The notes under the pieces were generated by a model, which saw nothing but the letters and a program-made list of their open reading frames with translations, was not told the DNA's origin and did not search any database. Source: Pohlia nutans (lineage: Eukaryota > Streptophyta > Bryopsida > Bryales > Mniaceae). Taken from it: a DNA stretch of 64,000 bases. How positions within the stretch are numbered: the stretch's first letter is position 1; the number at the start of each line of letters is the position of its first letter. The stretch lies in contig CM040099.1 in the NCBI GenBank assembly GCA_022496805.1, positions 17,200,531-17,264,530 of the forward strand. Direction: 5' to 3'. Made by a program: the position numbers and the translations under genes. Shown here one piece after another: positions 1 to 15,800 of the stretch.

Positions 1-1870
1 TATAACGCATGTGTTTTATATTAGATACTGCCATATAAATATATCTCTAGCTGAAACAGCTATAGAATATGCATTTCATGATGTACTACCATCATCCAAA
101 TGATATTACGCATGTGATTTATATCATAAACTGCCATATAAATATATCTCTAGCTGAAACAACTATAGAATATGCCTTTCACGATGTACTACCATCATCC
201 AAATGATATAACGCATGTGAATTATATTATAAACTACCATATAAATATATCTCTAGCTGCAACAACTATAGAATATGCATTTTATGATGTACTACCATCA
301 TCCAAATGATATTACGCATGTGAATTATATTATAAACTGCCATATAAATATATCATTCTCTAGCTGAAACAACTATGGAATATGCATTTCATGATGTACT
401 ACCATCATCCAAATGATATTACGCATGTGAATTATATTATAAACTGCCATATAAATATATCTCGAGGTGAATTAACTATAGAATATGCCTTTCACGATGT
501 ACTACCATCATCCAAATGATATTACGCATGTGAATTATATTATAAACTGCCATATAAATATATCTCGAGGTGAAACAACTATAGAATATGCCTTTCACGA
601 TGTACTACCATCATCCAAATGATATTACGCATGTGAATTATATTATAGACTGCCATATAAATATATCTCTAGCTGAAACAACTATAGAATATGCCTTTCA
701 CGATGTACTACCATCATCCAAATGATATTACGCATGTGAATTATATTATAAACTGCCATATAAATATATCTCGAGGTGAAACAACTATAGAATATGCCTT
801 TCACGATGTAATACCATCATCCAAATGATATAACGCATGTGTTTTATATTAGATACTGCCATATAAATATATCTCTAGCTGAAACAACTATAGAATATGC
901 ATTTCATGATGTACTACCATCATCCAAATGATATTACGCATGTGATTTATATTATAAACTGCCACATAAATATATCTCTAGCTGAAACAACTATAGAATA
1001 TGCCTCTCACGATGTACTACCATCATCCAAATGATATAACGCATGTGAATTATATTATAAACTGCCATATAAATATATCTCTAGCTGCAACAACTATAGA
1101 ATATGCATTTTATGATGTACTACCATCATCCAAATGATATTACGCATGTGAATTATATTATAAACTGCCATATAAATATATCATTCTCTAGCTGAAACAA
1201 CTATAGAATATGTATTCATGATGTACTACCATCATCCAAATGATATTACGCATGTGAATTATATTATAAACTGCCATATAAATATATCATTCTCTAGCTG
1301 AAACAACTATAGAATATGCATTTCATGATGTACTACCATCATCCAAATGATATTACGCATGTGACTTATATTAGATACTGCCATATAAATATATCTCTAG
1401 TTGAAACAACTATACAATATGCATTTCATGATGTACTACCATCATCCAAATGATATTACGCATGTGAATTATATTATAAACTGCCATATAAATATATCTC
1501 TAGCTGAAACAACTATAGAATATGCCTTTCTCGATGTACTACCATCATCCAAATGATATAACGCATGTGAATTATATTATAAACTGCCATATAAATATAT
1601 CATTCTCTAGCTGAAACAACTATGGAATATGCATTTCATGATGTACTACCATCATTCAAATGATATTACGCATGTGAATTATATTATAAACTGCCATATA
1701 AATATATCTCGAGGTGAAACAACTATAGAATATGCCTTTCACGATGTAGTACCATCATCCAAATGATATTACGCATGTGAATTATATTATAAACTGCCAT
1801 ATAAATATATCTCTAGCTGAAACAACTATAGAATATGCCTTTCATGATGTACTACCATCATCCAAATGAT

Positions 1871-4800
1871 ATTACGCTTGTGATTTATATTAGATACTAC
1901 GATAAAAATATAGCTCTATGTAAAACAACTTTGGAATATGCCTTTCACGATGTACTACCATCATCCAAATGATATAACGCATGTGTTTTATATTAGATAC
2001 TGCCATATAAATATATCTCTAGCTGAAACAGCTATAGAATATGCATTTCATGATGTACTACCATCATCCAAATGATATTACGCATGTGATTTATATCATA
2101 AACTGCCATATAAATATATCTCTAGCTGAAACAACTATAGAATATGCCTTTCACGATGTACTACCATCATCCAAATGATATAACGCATGTGAATTATATT
2201 ATAAACTACCATATAAATATATCTCTAGCTGCAACAACTATAGAATATGCATTTTATGATGTACTACCATCATCCAAATGATATTACGCATGTGAATTAT
2301 ATTATAAACTGCCATATAAATATATCATTCTCTAGCTGAAACAACTATGGAATATGCATTTCATGATGTACTACCATCATCCAAATGATATTACGCATGT
2401 GAATTATATTATAAACTGCCATATAAATATATCTCGAGGTGAATTAACTATAGAATATGCCTTTCATGATGTACTACCATCATCCAAATGATATTACGCA
2501 TGTGAATTATATTATAAACTGCCATATAAATATATCTCGAGGTGAAACAACTATAGAATATGCCTTTCACGATGTACTACCATCATCCAAATGATATTAC
2601 GCATGTGAATTATATTATAAACTGCCATATAAATATATCTCTAGCTGAAACAACTATAGAATATGCCTTTCACGATGTACTACCATCATCCAAATGATAT
2701 TACGCATGTGAATTATATTATAAACTGCCATATAAATATATCTCGAGGTGAAACAACTATAGAATATGCCTTTCACGATGTAATACCATCATCCAAATGA
2801 TATAACGCATGTGTTTTATATTAGATACTGCCATATAAATATATCTCTAGCTGAAACAACTATAGAATATGCATTTCATGATGTACTACCATCATCCAAA
2901 TGATATTACGCATGTGATTTATATTATAAACTGCCACATAAATATATCTCTAGCTGAAACAACTATAGAATATGCCTCTCACGATGTACTACCATCATCC
3001 AAATGATATAACGCATGTGAATTATATTATAAACTGCCATATAAATATATCTCTAGCTGCAACAACTATAGAATATGCATTTTATGATGTACTACCATCA
3101 TCCAAATGATATTACGCATGTGAATTATATTATAAACTGCCATATAAATATATCATTCTCTAGCTGAAACAACTATAGAATATGCATTTCATGATGTACT
3201 ACCATCATCCAAATGATATTACGCATGTGAATTATATTATAAACTGCCATATAAATATATCTGGAGGTGAAACAACTATAGAATATGCCTTTCACGATGT
3301 ACTACCATCATCCTAATGATATAACGCATGTGAATTATATTATAAACTGCCATATAAATATATCTCGAGGTGAAACAACTATAGAATATGCCTTTCACGA
3401 TGTACTACCATCATCCAAATGATATTACGCATGTGAATTATATTATAAACTGCCATATAAATATATCTCGAGGTGAAACAACTATAGAATATGCCTTTCA
3501 CGATGTACTACCATCATCCAAATGATATAACGCATGTGAATTATATTATAAACTGCCATATAAATATATCTCGAGGTGAAACAACTATAGAATATGCCTT
3601 TCACGATGTACTACCATCATCCAAATGATATTACGCATGTGAATTATATTATAAACTGCCATATAAATATATCTCTAGCTGAAACAACTATAGAATATGC
3701 CTTTCACGATGTACTACCATCATCCAAATGATATTACGCATGTGAATTATATTATAAACTGCCATATAAATATATCTCTAGCTGAAACAACTATAGAATA
3801 TGCATTTCATGATGTACTACCATCATCCAAATGATATTACGCATGTGAATTATATTATAAACTGCAATATAAATATATCATTCTCTAGCTGAAACAACTA
3901 TAGAATATGCATTTCATGATGTACTACCATCATCCAATTGATATTACACATGTGGATTATATTAGGTACTGCCATATAAATATATCTCTAGTTGAAACAA
4001 CTATACAATATGCATTTCATGATGTACTACCATCATCCAAATGATATTACGCATGTGAATTATATTATAAACTGCCATATAAATATATCTCTAGCTGAAA
4101 CAACTATAGAATATGCCTTTCACGATGTACTACCATCATCCAAATGATATTACGCATGTGAACTATATTATAAACTGCCATATAAATATATCATTCTCTA
4201 GCTGAAACAACTATAGAATATGCATTTCATGATGTACTACCATCATCCAAATGATATTACGCATGTGAATTATATTATAAACTGCCATATAAATATATCT
4301 CTAGCTGAAACAACTATAGAATATGCATTTCATGATGTACTACCATCATTCAAATGATATTACGCATGTGAATTATATTATAAACCGCCATATAAATATA
4401 TCTCGAGGTAAAACAACTATAGAATATGCCTTTCACGATGTACTACCATCATCCAAATGATATTACGCATGTGACTTATATTATAAACTGCCATATAAAT
4501 TTATCATTCTCTAGCTGAAACAACTATAGAATATGCATTTCATGATGTACTACCATCATCCAAATGATATTACGCATGTGAATTATATTATAAACTGCCA
4601 TATAAATATATCTCGAGGTGAAACAACTATAGAATATGCCTTTCACGATGTAGTACCATCATCCAAATGATATTACGCATGTGAATTATATTATAAACTG
4701 CCATATAAATATATCATTCTCTAGCTGAAACAACTATAGAATATGCATTTCATGATGTACTACCATCATCCAAATGATATAACGCATGTGAATTATATTA

Positions 4801-5091
4801 TAAACTGCCATATAAATATATCATTCTCTAGCTGAAACAACTATAGAATATGCATTTCAAGATGTACTACCATCATTCAAATGATATTACGCATGTGAAT
4901 TATATTATAAACTGCCATATAAATATATCTCGAGGTGAAACAACTATAGAATATGCCTTTCACGATGTAGTACCATCATCCAAATGATATTACGCATGTG
5001 AATTATATTATAAACTGCCATATAAATATATCTCTAGCTGAAACAACTATAGAATATGCCTTTCATGATGTACTACCATCATCCAAATGAT
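1871..5091. repeat. 3,221-bp higher-order repeat, copy 1
   Basis: The unit starts at a strongly diverged marker monomer (ATTACGCTTGTGATTTATAT, then TACGATAAAAATATAGC) and runs to the next marker at 5,092. The rare variant ATCTGGAGGTG lies 1,388 bp after the marker, the same offset as in the copies at 9,563 and 15,801. About 31 monomers make one unit. Confidence 0.9.
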
Positions 5092-8000
5092 ATTACGCTT
5101 GTGATTTATATTAGATACTACGATAAAAATATAGCTCTATGTAAAACAACTTTGGAATATGCCTTTCACGATGTACTACCATCATCCAAATGATATAACG
5201 CATGTGTTTTATATTAGATACTGCCATATAAATATATCTCTAGCTGAAACAGCTATAGAATATGCATTTCATGATGTACTACCATCATCCAAATGATATT
5301 ACGCATGTGATTTATATCATAAACTGCCATATAAATATATCTCTAGCTGAAACAACTATAGAATATGCCTTTCACGATGTACTACCATCATCCAAATGAT
5401 ATAACGCATGTGAATTATATTATAAACTACCATATAAATATATCTCTAGCTGCAACAACTATAGAATATGCATTTTATGATGTACTACCATCATCCAAAT
5501 GATATTACGCATGTGAATTATATTATAAACTGCCATATAAATATATCATTCTCTAGCTGAAACAACTATAGAATATGCATTTCATGATGTACTACCATCA
5601 TCCAAATGATATTACGCATGTGAATTATATTATAAACTGCCATATAAATATATCTCGAGGTGAATTAACTATAGAATATGCCTTTCACGATGTACTACCA
5701 TCATCCAAATGATATTACGCATGTGAATTATATTATAAACTGCCATATAAATATATCTCTAGCTGCAACAACTATAGAATATGCATTTCATGATGTACTA
5801 CCATCATCCAAATGATATTACGCATGTGAATTATATTATAAACTGCCATATAAATATATCTCTAGCTGAAACAACTATAGAATATGCATTTCATGATGTA
5901 CTACCATCATCCAAATGATATTATGCATGTGAATTATATTATAAACTGCCATATAAATATATCATTCTCTAGCTGAAACAACTATAGAATATGTATTCAT
6001 GATGTACTACCATCATCCAAATGATATTACGCATGTGAATTATATTATAAACTGCCATATAAATATATCATTCTCTAGCTGAAACAACTATAGAATATGC
6101 ATTTCATGATGTACTACCATCATCCAAATGATATTACGCATGTGACTTATATTAGATGCTGCCATATAAATATATCTCTAGTTGAAACAACTATACAATA
6201 TGCATTTCATGATGTACTACCATCATCCAAATGATATTACGCATGTGAATTATATTATAAACTGCCATATAAATATATCTCTAGCTGAAACAACTATAGA
6301 ATATGCCTTTCACGATGTACTACCATCATCCAAATGATATAACGCATGTGAATTATATTATAAACTGCCATATAAATATATCATTCTCTAGCTGAAACAA
6401 CTATAGAATATGCATTTCATGATGTACTACCATCATTCAAATGATATTACGCATGTGAATTATATTATAAACTGCCATATAAATATATCTCGAGGTGAAA
6501 CAACTATAGAATATGCCTTTCACGATGTAGTACCATCATCCAAATGATATTACGCATGTGAATTATATTATAAACTGCCATATAAATATATCTCTAGCTG
6601 CAACAACTATAGAATATGCATTTTATGATGTACTACCATCATCCAAATGATATTACGCATGTGAATTATATTATAAACTGCCATATAAATATATCATTCT
6701 CTAGCTGAAACAACTATAGAATATGCATTTCATGATGTACTACCATCATCCAAATGATATTACGCATGTGAATTATATTATAAACTGCCATATAAATATA
6801 TCTCGAGGTGAATTAACTATAGAATATGCCTTTCACGATGTACTACCATCATTCAAATGATATTACGCATGTGAATTATATTATAAACTGCCATATAAAT
6901 ATATCTCGAGGTGAAACAACTATAGAATATGCCTTTCACGATGTAGTACCATCATCCAAATGATATTACGCATGTGAATTATATTATAAACTACCATATA
7001 AATATATCTCTAGCTGCAACAACTATAGAATATGCATTTTATGATGTACTACCATCATCCAAATGATATTACGCATGTGAATTATATTATAAACTGCCAT
7101 ATAAATATATCATTCTCTAGCTGAAACAACTATAGAATATGCATTTCATGATGTACTACCATCATCCAAATGATATTACGCATGTGAATTATATTATAAA
7201 CTGCCATATAAATATATCTCGAGGTGAATTAACTATAGAATATGCCTTTCACGATGTACTACCATCATCCAAATGATATTACGCATGTGAATTATATTAA
7301 AAACTGCCATATAAATATATCTCTAGCTGCAACAACTATAGAATATGCATTTCATGATGTACTACCATCATCCAAATGATATTACGCATGTGAATTATAT
7401 TATAAACTGCCATATAAATATATCTCTAGCTGAAACAACTATAGAATATGCATTTCATGATGTACTACCATCATCCAAATGATATTACGCATGTGAATTA
7501 TATTATAAACTGCCATATAAATATATCATTCTCTAGCTGAAACAACTATAGAATATGTATTCATGATGTACTACCATCATCCAAATGATATTACGCATGT
7601 GAATTATATTATAAACTGCCATATAAATATATCATTCTCTAGCTGAAACAACTATAGAATATGCATTTCATGATGTACTACCATCATCCAAATGATATTA
7701 CGCATGTGACTTATATTAGATACTGCCATATAAATATATCTCTAGTTGAAACAACTATACAATATGCATTTCATGATGTACTACCATCATCCAAATGATA
7801 TTACGCATGTGAATTATATTATAAACTGCCATATAAATATATCTCTAGCTGAAACAACTATAGAATATGCCTTTCACGATGTACTACCATCATCCAAATG
7901 ATATAACGCATGTGAATTATATTATAAACTGCCATATAAATATATCATTCTCTAGCTGAAACAACTATAGAATATGCATTTCATGATGTACTACCATCAT

Positions 8001-9562
8001 TCAAATGATATTACGCATGTGAATTATATTATAAACTGCCATATAAATATATCTCGAGGTGAAACAACTATAGAATATGCCTTTCACGATGTAGTACCAT
8101 CATCCAAATGATATTACGCATGTGAATTATATTATAAACTGCCATATAAATATATCTCTAGCTGAAACAACTATAGAATATGCCTTTCATGATGTACTAC
8201 CATCATCCAAATGATATTACGCTTGTGATTTATATTAGATACTACGATAAAAATATAGCTCTATGTAAAACAACTTTGGAATATGCCTTTCACGATGTAC
8301 TACCATCATCCAAATGATATAACGCATGTGTTTTATATTAGATACTGCCATATAAATATATCTCTAGCTGAAACAGCTATAGAATATGCATTTCATGATG
8401 TACTACCATCATCCAAATGATATTACGCATGTGATTTATATCATAAACTGCCATATAAATATATCTCTAGCTGAAACAACTATAGAATATGCCTTTCACG
8501 ATGTACTACCATCATCCAAATGATATAACGCATGTGAATTATATTATAAACTACCATATAAATATATCTCTAGCTGCAACAACTATAGAATATGCATTTT
8601 ATGATGTACTACCATCATCCAAATGATATTACGCATGTGAATTATATTATAAACTGCCATATAAATATATCATTCTCTAGCTGAAACAACTATGGAATAT
8701 GCATTTCATGATGTACTACCATCATCCAAATGATATTACGCATGTGAATTATATTATAAACTGCCATATAAATATATCTCGAGGTGAATTAACTATAGAA
8801 TATGCCTTTCACGATGTACTACCATCATCCAAATGATATTACGCATGTGAATTATATTATAAACTGCCATATAAATATATCTCGAGGTGAAACAACTATA
8901 GAATATGCCTTTCACGATGTACTACCATCATCCAAATGATATTACGCATGTGAATTATATTATAAACTGCCATATAAATATATCTCTAGCTGAAACAACT
9001 ATAGAATATGCCTTTCACGATGTACTACCATCATCCAAATGATATTACGCATGTGAATTATATTATAAACTGCCATATAAATATATCTCGAGGTGAAACA
9101 ACTATAGAATATGCCTTTCACGATGTAATACCATCATCCAAATGATATAACGCATGTGTTTTATATTAGATACTGCCATATAAATATATCTCTAGCTGAA
9201 ACAACTATAGAATATGCCTTTCACGATGTACTACCATCATCCAAATGATATAACGCATGTGAATTATATTATAAACTGCCATATAAATATATCATTCTCT
9301 AGCTGAAACAACTATAGAATATGCATTTCATGATGTACTACCATCATTCAAATGATATTACGCATGTGAATTATATTATAAACTGCCATATAAATATATC
9401 TCGAGGTGAAACAACTATAGAATATGCCTTTCACGATGTAGTACCATCATCCAAATGATATTACGCATGTGAATTATATTATAAACTGCCATATAAATAT
9501 ATCTCTAGCTGAAACAACTATAGAATATGCCTTTCATGATGTACTACCATCATCCAAATGAT

Positions 9563-12500
9563 ATTACGCTTGTGATTTATATTAGATACTACGATAAAAA
9601 TATAGCTCTATGTAAAACAACTTTGGAATATGCCTTTCACGATGTACTACCATCATCCAAATGATATAACGCATGTGTTTTATATTAGATACTGCCATAT
9701 AAATATATCTCTAGCTGAAACAGCTATAGAATATGCATTTCATGATGTACTACCATCATCCAAATGATATTACGCATGTGATTTATATCATAAACTGCCA
9801 TATAAATAAATCTCTAGCTGAAACAACTATAGAATATGCCTTTCACGATGTACTACCATCATCCAAATGATATAACGCATGTGAATTATATTATAAACTA
9901 CCATATAAATATATCTCTAGCTGCAACAACTATAGAATATGCATTTTATGATGTACTACCATCATCCAAATGATATTACGCATGTGAATTATATTATAAA
10001 CTGCCATATAAATATATCATTCTCTAGCTGAAACAACTATGGAATATGCATTTCATGATGTACTACCATCATCCAAATGATATTACGCATGTGAATTATA
10101 TTATAAACTGCCATATAAATATATCTCGAGGTGAATTAACTATAGAATATGCCTTTCACGATGTACTACCATCATCCAAATGATATTACGCATGTGAATT
10201 ATATTATAAACTGCCATATAAATATATCTCGAGGTGAAACAACTATAGAATATGCCTTTCACGATGTACTACCATCATCCAAATGATATTACGCATGTGA
10301 ATTATATTATAAACTGCCATATAAATATATCTCTAGCTGAAACAACTATAGAATATGCCTTTCACGATGTACTACCATCATCCAAATGATATTACGCATG
10401 TGAATTATATTATAAACTGCCATATAAATATATCTCGAGGTGAAACAACTATAGAATATGCCTTTCACGATGTAATACCATCATCCAAATGATATAACGC
10501 ATGTGTTTTATATTAGATACTGCCATATAAATATATCTCTAGCTGAAACAACTATAGAATATGCATTTCATGATGTACTACCATCATCCAAATGATATTA
10601 CGCATGTGATTTATATTATAAACTGCCACATCAATATATCTCTAGCTGAAACAACTATAGAATATGCCTCTCACGATGTACTACCATCATCCAAATGATA
10701 TAACGCATGTGAATTATATTATAAACTGCCATATAAATATATCTCTAGCTGCAACAACTATAGAATATGCATTTTATGATGTACTACCATCATCCAAATG
10801 ATATTACGCATGTGAATTATATTATAAACTGCCATATAAATATATCATTCTCGAGCTGAAACAACTATAGAATATGCATTTCATGATGTACTACCATCAT
10901 CCAAATGATATTACGCATGTGAATTATATTATAAACTGCCATATAAATATATCTGGAGGTGAAACAACTATAGAATATGCCTTTCACGATGTACTACCAT
11001 CATCCTAATGATATAACGCATGTGAATTATATTATAAACTGCCATATAAATATATCTCGAGGTGAAACAACTATAGAATATGCCTTTCACGATGTACTAC
11101 CATCATCCAAATGATATTACGCATGTGAATTATATTATAAACTGCCATATAAATATATCTCGAGGTGAAACAACTATAGAATATGCCTTTCACGATGTAC
11201 TACCATCATCCAAATGATATAACGCATGTGAATTATATTATAAACTGCCATATAAATATATCTCGAGGTGAAACAACTATAGAATATGCCTTTCACGATG
11301 TACTACCATCATCCAAATGATATTACGCATGTGAATTATATTATAAACTGCCATATAAATATATCTCGAGGTGAAACAACTATAGAATATGCCTTTCACG
11401 ATGTACTACCATCATCCAAATGATATTACGCATGTGAATTATATTATAAACTGCCATATAAATATATCTCTAGCTGAAACAACTATAGAATATGCATTTC
11501 ATGATGTACTACCATCATCCAAATGATATTACGCATGTGAATTATATTATAAACTGCCATATAAATATATCATTCTCTAGCTGAAACAACTATAGAATAT
11601 GCATTTCATGATGTACTACCATCATCCAATTGATATTACACATGTGAATTATATTAGGTACTGCCATATAAATATATCTCTAGTTGAAACAACTATACAA
11701 TATGCATTTCATGATGTACTACCATCATCCAAATGATATTACGCATGTGAATTATATTATAAACTGCCATATAAATATATCTCTAGCTGAAACAACTATA
11801 GAATATGCCTTTCACGATGTACTACCATCATCCAAATGATATTACGCATGTGAATTATATTATAAACTGCCATATAAATATATCATTCTCTAGCTGAAAC
11901 AACTATAGAATATGCATTTCATGATGTACTACCATCATCCAAATGATATTACGCATGTGAATTATATTATAAACTGCCATATAAATATATCTCTAGCTGA
12001 AACAACTATAGAATATGCATTTCATGATGTACTACCATCATTCAAATGATATTACGCATGTGAATTATATTATAAACCGCCATATAAATATATCTGGAGG
12101 TAAAACAACTATAGAATATGCCTTTCACGATGTACTACCATCATCCAAATGATATTACGCATGTGACTTATATTATAAACTGCCATATAAATTTATCATT
12201 CTCTAGCTGAAACAACTATAGAATATGCATTTCATGATGTACTACCATCATCCAAATGATATTACGCATGTGAATTATATTATAAACTGCCATATAAATA
12301 TATCTCGAGGTGAAACAACTATAGAATATGCCTTTCACGATGTAGTACCATCATCCAAATGATATTACGCATGTGAATTATATTATAAACTGCCTTATAA
12401 ATATATCATTCTCTAGCTGAAACAACTATAGAATATGCATTTCATGATGTACTACCATCATCCAAATGATATAACGCATGTGAATTATATTATAAACTGC

Positions 12501-12783
12501 CATATAAATATATCGTTCTCTAGCTGAAACAACTATAGAATATGCATTTCAAGATGTACTACCATCATTCAAATGATATTACGCATGTGAATTATATTAT
12601 AAACTGCCATATAAATATATCTCGAGGTGAAACAACTATAGAATATGCCTTTCACGATGTAGTACCATCATCCAAATGATATTACGCATGTGAATTATAT
12701 TATAAACTGCCATATAAATATATCTCTAGCTGAAACAACTATAGAATATGCCTTTCATGATGTACTACCATCATCCAAATGAT
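9563..12783. repeat. 3,221-bp higher-order repeat, copy 2
   Basis: Marker-to-marker distance is again 3,221 bp, with ATCTGGAGGTG at offset 1,388. It differs from copy 1 by scattered single-base changes. The two units just before it (5,092-8,215, 3,124 bp; 8,216-9,562, 1,347 bp) are a variant and a truncated form. Confidence 0.9.
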
Positions 12784-15700
12784 ATTACGCTTGTGATTTA
12801 TATTAGATACTACGATAAAAATATAGCTCTATGTAAAACAACTTTGGAATATGCCTTTCACGATGTACTACCATCATCCAAATGATATAACGCATGTGTT
12901 TTATATTAGATACTGCCATATAAATATATCTCTAGCTGAAACAGCTATAGAATATGCATTTCATGATGTACTACCATCATCCAAATGATATTACGCATGT
13001 GATTTATATCATAAACTGCCATATAAATATATCTCTAGCTGAAACAACTATAGAATATGCCTTTCACGATGTACTACCATCATCCAAATGATATAACGCA
13101 TGTGAATTATATTATAAACTACCATATAAATATATCTCTAGCTGCAACAACTATAGAATATGCATTTTATGATGTACTACCATCATCCAAATGATATTAC
13201 GCATGTGAATTATATTATAAACTGCCATATAAATATATCATTCTCTAGCTGAAACAACTATAGAATATGCATTTCATGATGTACTACCATCATCCAAATG
13301 ATATTACGCATGTGAATTATATTATAAACTGCCATATAAATATATCTCTAGCTGCAACAACTATAGAATATGCATTTCATGATGTACTACCATCATCCAA
13401 ATGATATTACGCATGTGAATTATATTATAAACTGCCATATAAATATATCTCTAGCTGAAACAACTATAGAATATGCATTTCATGATGTACTACCATCATC
13501 CAAATGATATTACGCATGTGAATTATATTATAAACTGCCATATAAATATATCATTCTCTAGCTGAAACAACTATAGAATATGTATTCATGATGTACTACC
13601 ATCATCCAAATGATATTACGCATGTGAATTATATTATAAACTGCCATATAAATATATCATTCTCTAGCTGAAACAACTATAGAATATGCATTTCATGATG
13701 TACTACCATCATCCAAATGATATTACGCATGTGACTTATATTAGATACTGCCATATAAATATATCTCTAGTTGAAACAACTATACAATATGCATTTCATG
13801 ATGTACTACCATCATCCAAATGATATTACGCATGTGAATTATATTATAAACTGCCATATAAATATATCTCTAGCTGAAACAACTATAGAATATGCCTTTC
13901 ACGATGTACTACCATCATCCAAATGATATAACGCATGTGAATTATATTATAAACTGCCATATAAATATATCATTCTCTAGCTGAAACAACTATAGAATAT
14001 GCATTTCATGATGTACTACCATCATCCAAATGATATTACGCATGTGAATTATATTATAAACTGCCATATAAATATATCTCGAGGTGAAACAACTATAGAA
14101 TATGCCTTTCACGATGTAGTACCATCATCCAAATGATATTACGCATGTGAATTATATTATAAACTGCCATATAAATATATCTCTAGCTGAAACAACTATA
14201 GAATATGCCTTTCATGATGTACTACCATCATCCAAATGATATTACGCTTGTGATTTATATTAGATACTACGATAAAAATATAGCTCTATGTAAAACAACT
14301 TTGGAATATGCCTTTCACGATGTACTACCATCATCCAAATGATATAACGCATGTGTTTTATATTAGATACTGCCATATAAATATATCTCTAGCTGAAACA
14401 GCTATAGAATATGCATTTCATGATGTACTACCATCATCCAAATGATATTACGCATGTGATTTATATCATAAACTGCCATATAAATATATCTCTAGCTGAA
14501 ACAACTATAGAATATGCCTTTCACGATGTACTACCATCATCCAAATGATATAACGCATGTGAATTATATTATAAACTACCATATAAATATATCTCTAGCT
14601 GCAACAACTATAGAATATGCATTTTATGATGTACTACCATCATCCAAATGATATTACGCATGTGAATTATATTATAAACTGCCATATAAATATATCATTC
14701 TCTAGCTGAAACAACTATGGAATATGCATTTCATGATGTACTACCATCATCCAAATGATATTACGCATGTGAATTATATTATAAACTGCCATATAAATAT
14801 ATCTCGAGGTGAATTAACTATAGAATATGCCTTTCACGATGTACTACCATCATCCAAATGATATTACGCATGTGAATTATATTAAAAACTGCCATATAAA
14901 TATATCTCTAGCTGCAACAACTATAGAATATGCATTTCATGATGTACTACCATCATCCAAATGATATTACGCATGTGAATTATATTATAAACTGCCATAT
15001 AAATATATCTCTAGCTGAAACAACTATAGAATATGCATTTCATGATGTACTACCATCATCCAAATGATATTACGCATGTGAATTATATTATAAACTGCCA
15101 TATAAATATATCATTCTCTAGCTGAAACAACTATAGAATATGTATTCATGATGTACTACCATCATCCAAATGATATTACGCATGTGAATTATATTATAAA
15201 CTGCCATATAAATATATCATTCTCTAGCTGAAACAACTATAGAATATGCATTTCATGATGTACTACCATCATCCAAATGATATTACGCATGTGACTTATA
15301 TTAGATACTGCCATATAAATATATCTCTAGTTGAAACAACTATACAATATGCATTTCATGATGTACTACCATCATCCAAATGATATTACGCATGTGAATT
15401 ATATTATAAACTGCCATATAAATATATCTCTAGCTGAAACAACTATAGAATATGCCTTTCACGATGTACTACCATCATCCAAATGATATAACGCATGTGA
15501 ATTATATTATAAACTGCCATATAAATATATCATTCTCTAGCTGAAACAACTATAGAATATGCATTTCATGATGTACTACCATCATTCAAATGATATTACG
15601 CATGTGAATTATATTATAAACTGCCATATAAATATATCTCGAGGTGAAACAACTATAGAATATGCCTTTCACGATGTAGTACCATCATCCAAATGATATT

Positions 15701-15800
15701 ACGCATGTGAATTATATTATAAACTGCCATATAAATATATCTCTAGCTGAAACAACTATAGAATATGCCTTTCATGATGTACTACCATCATCCAAATGAT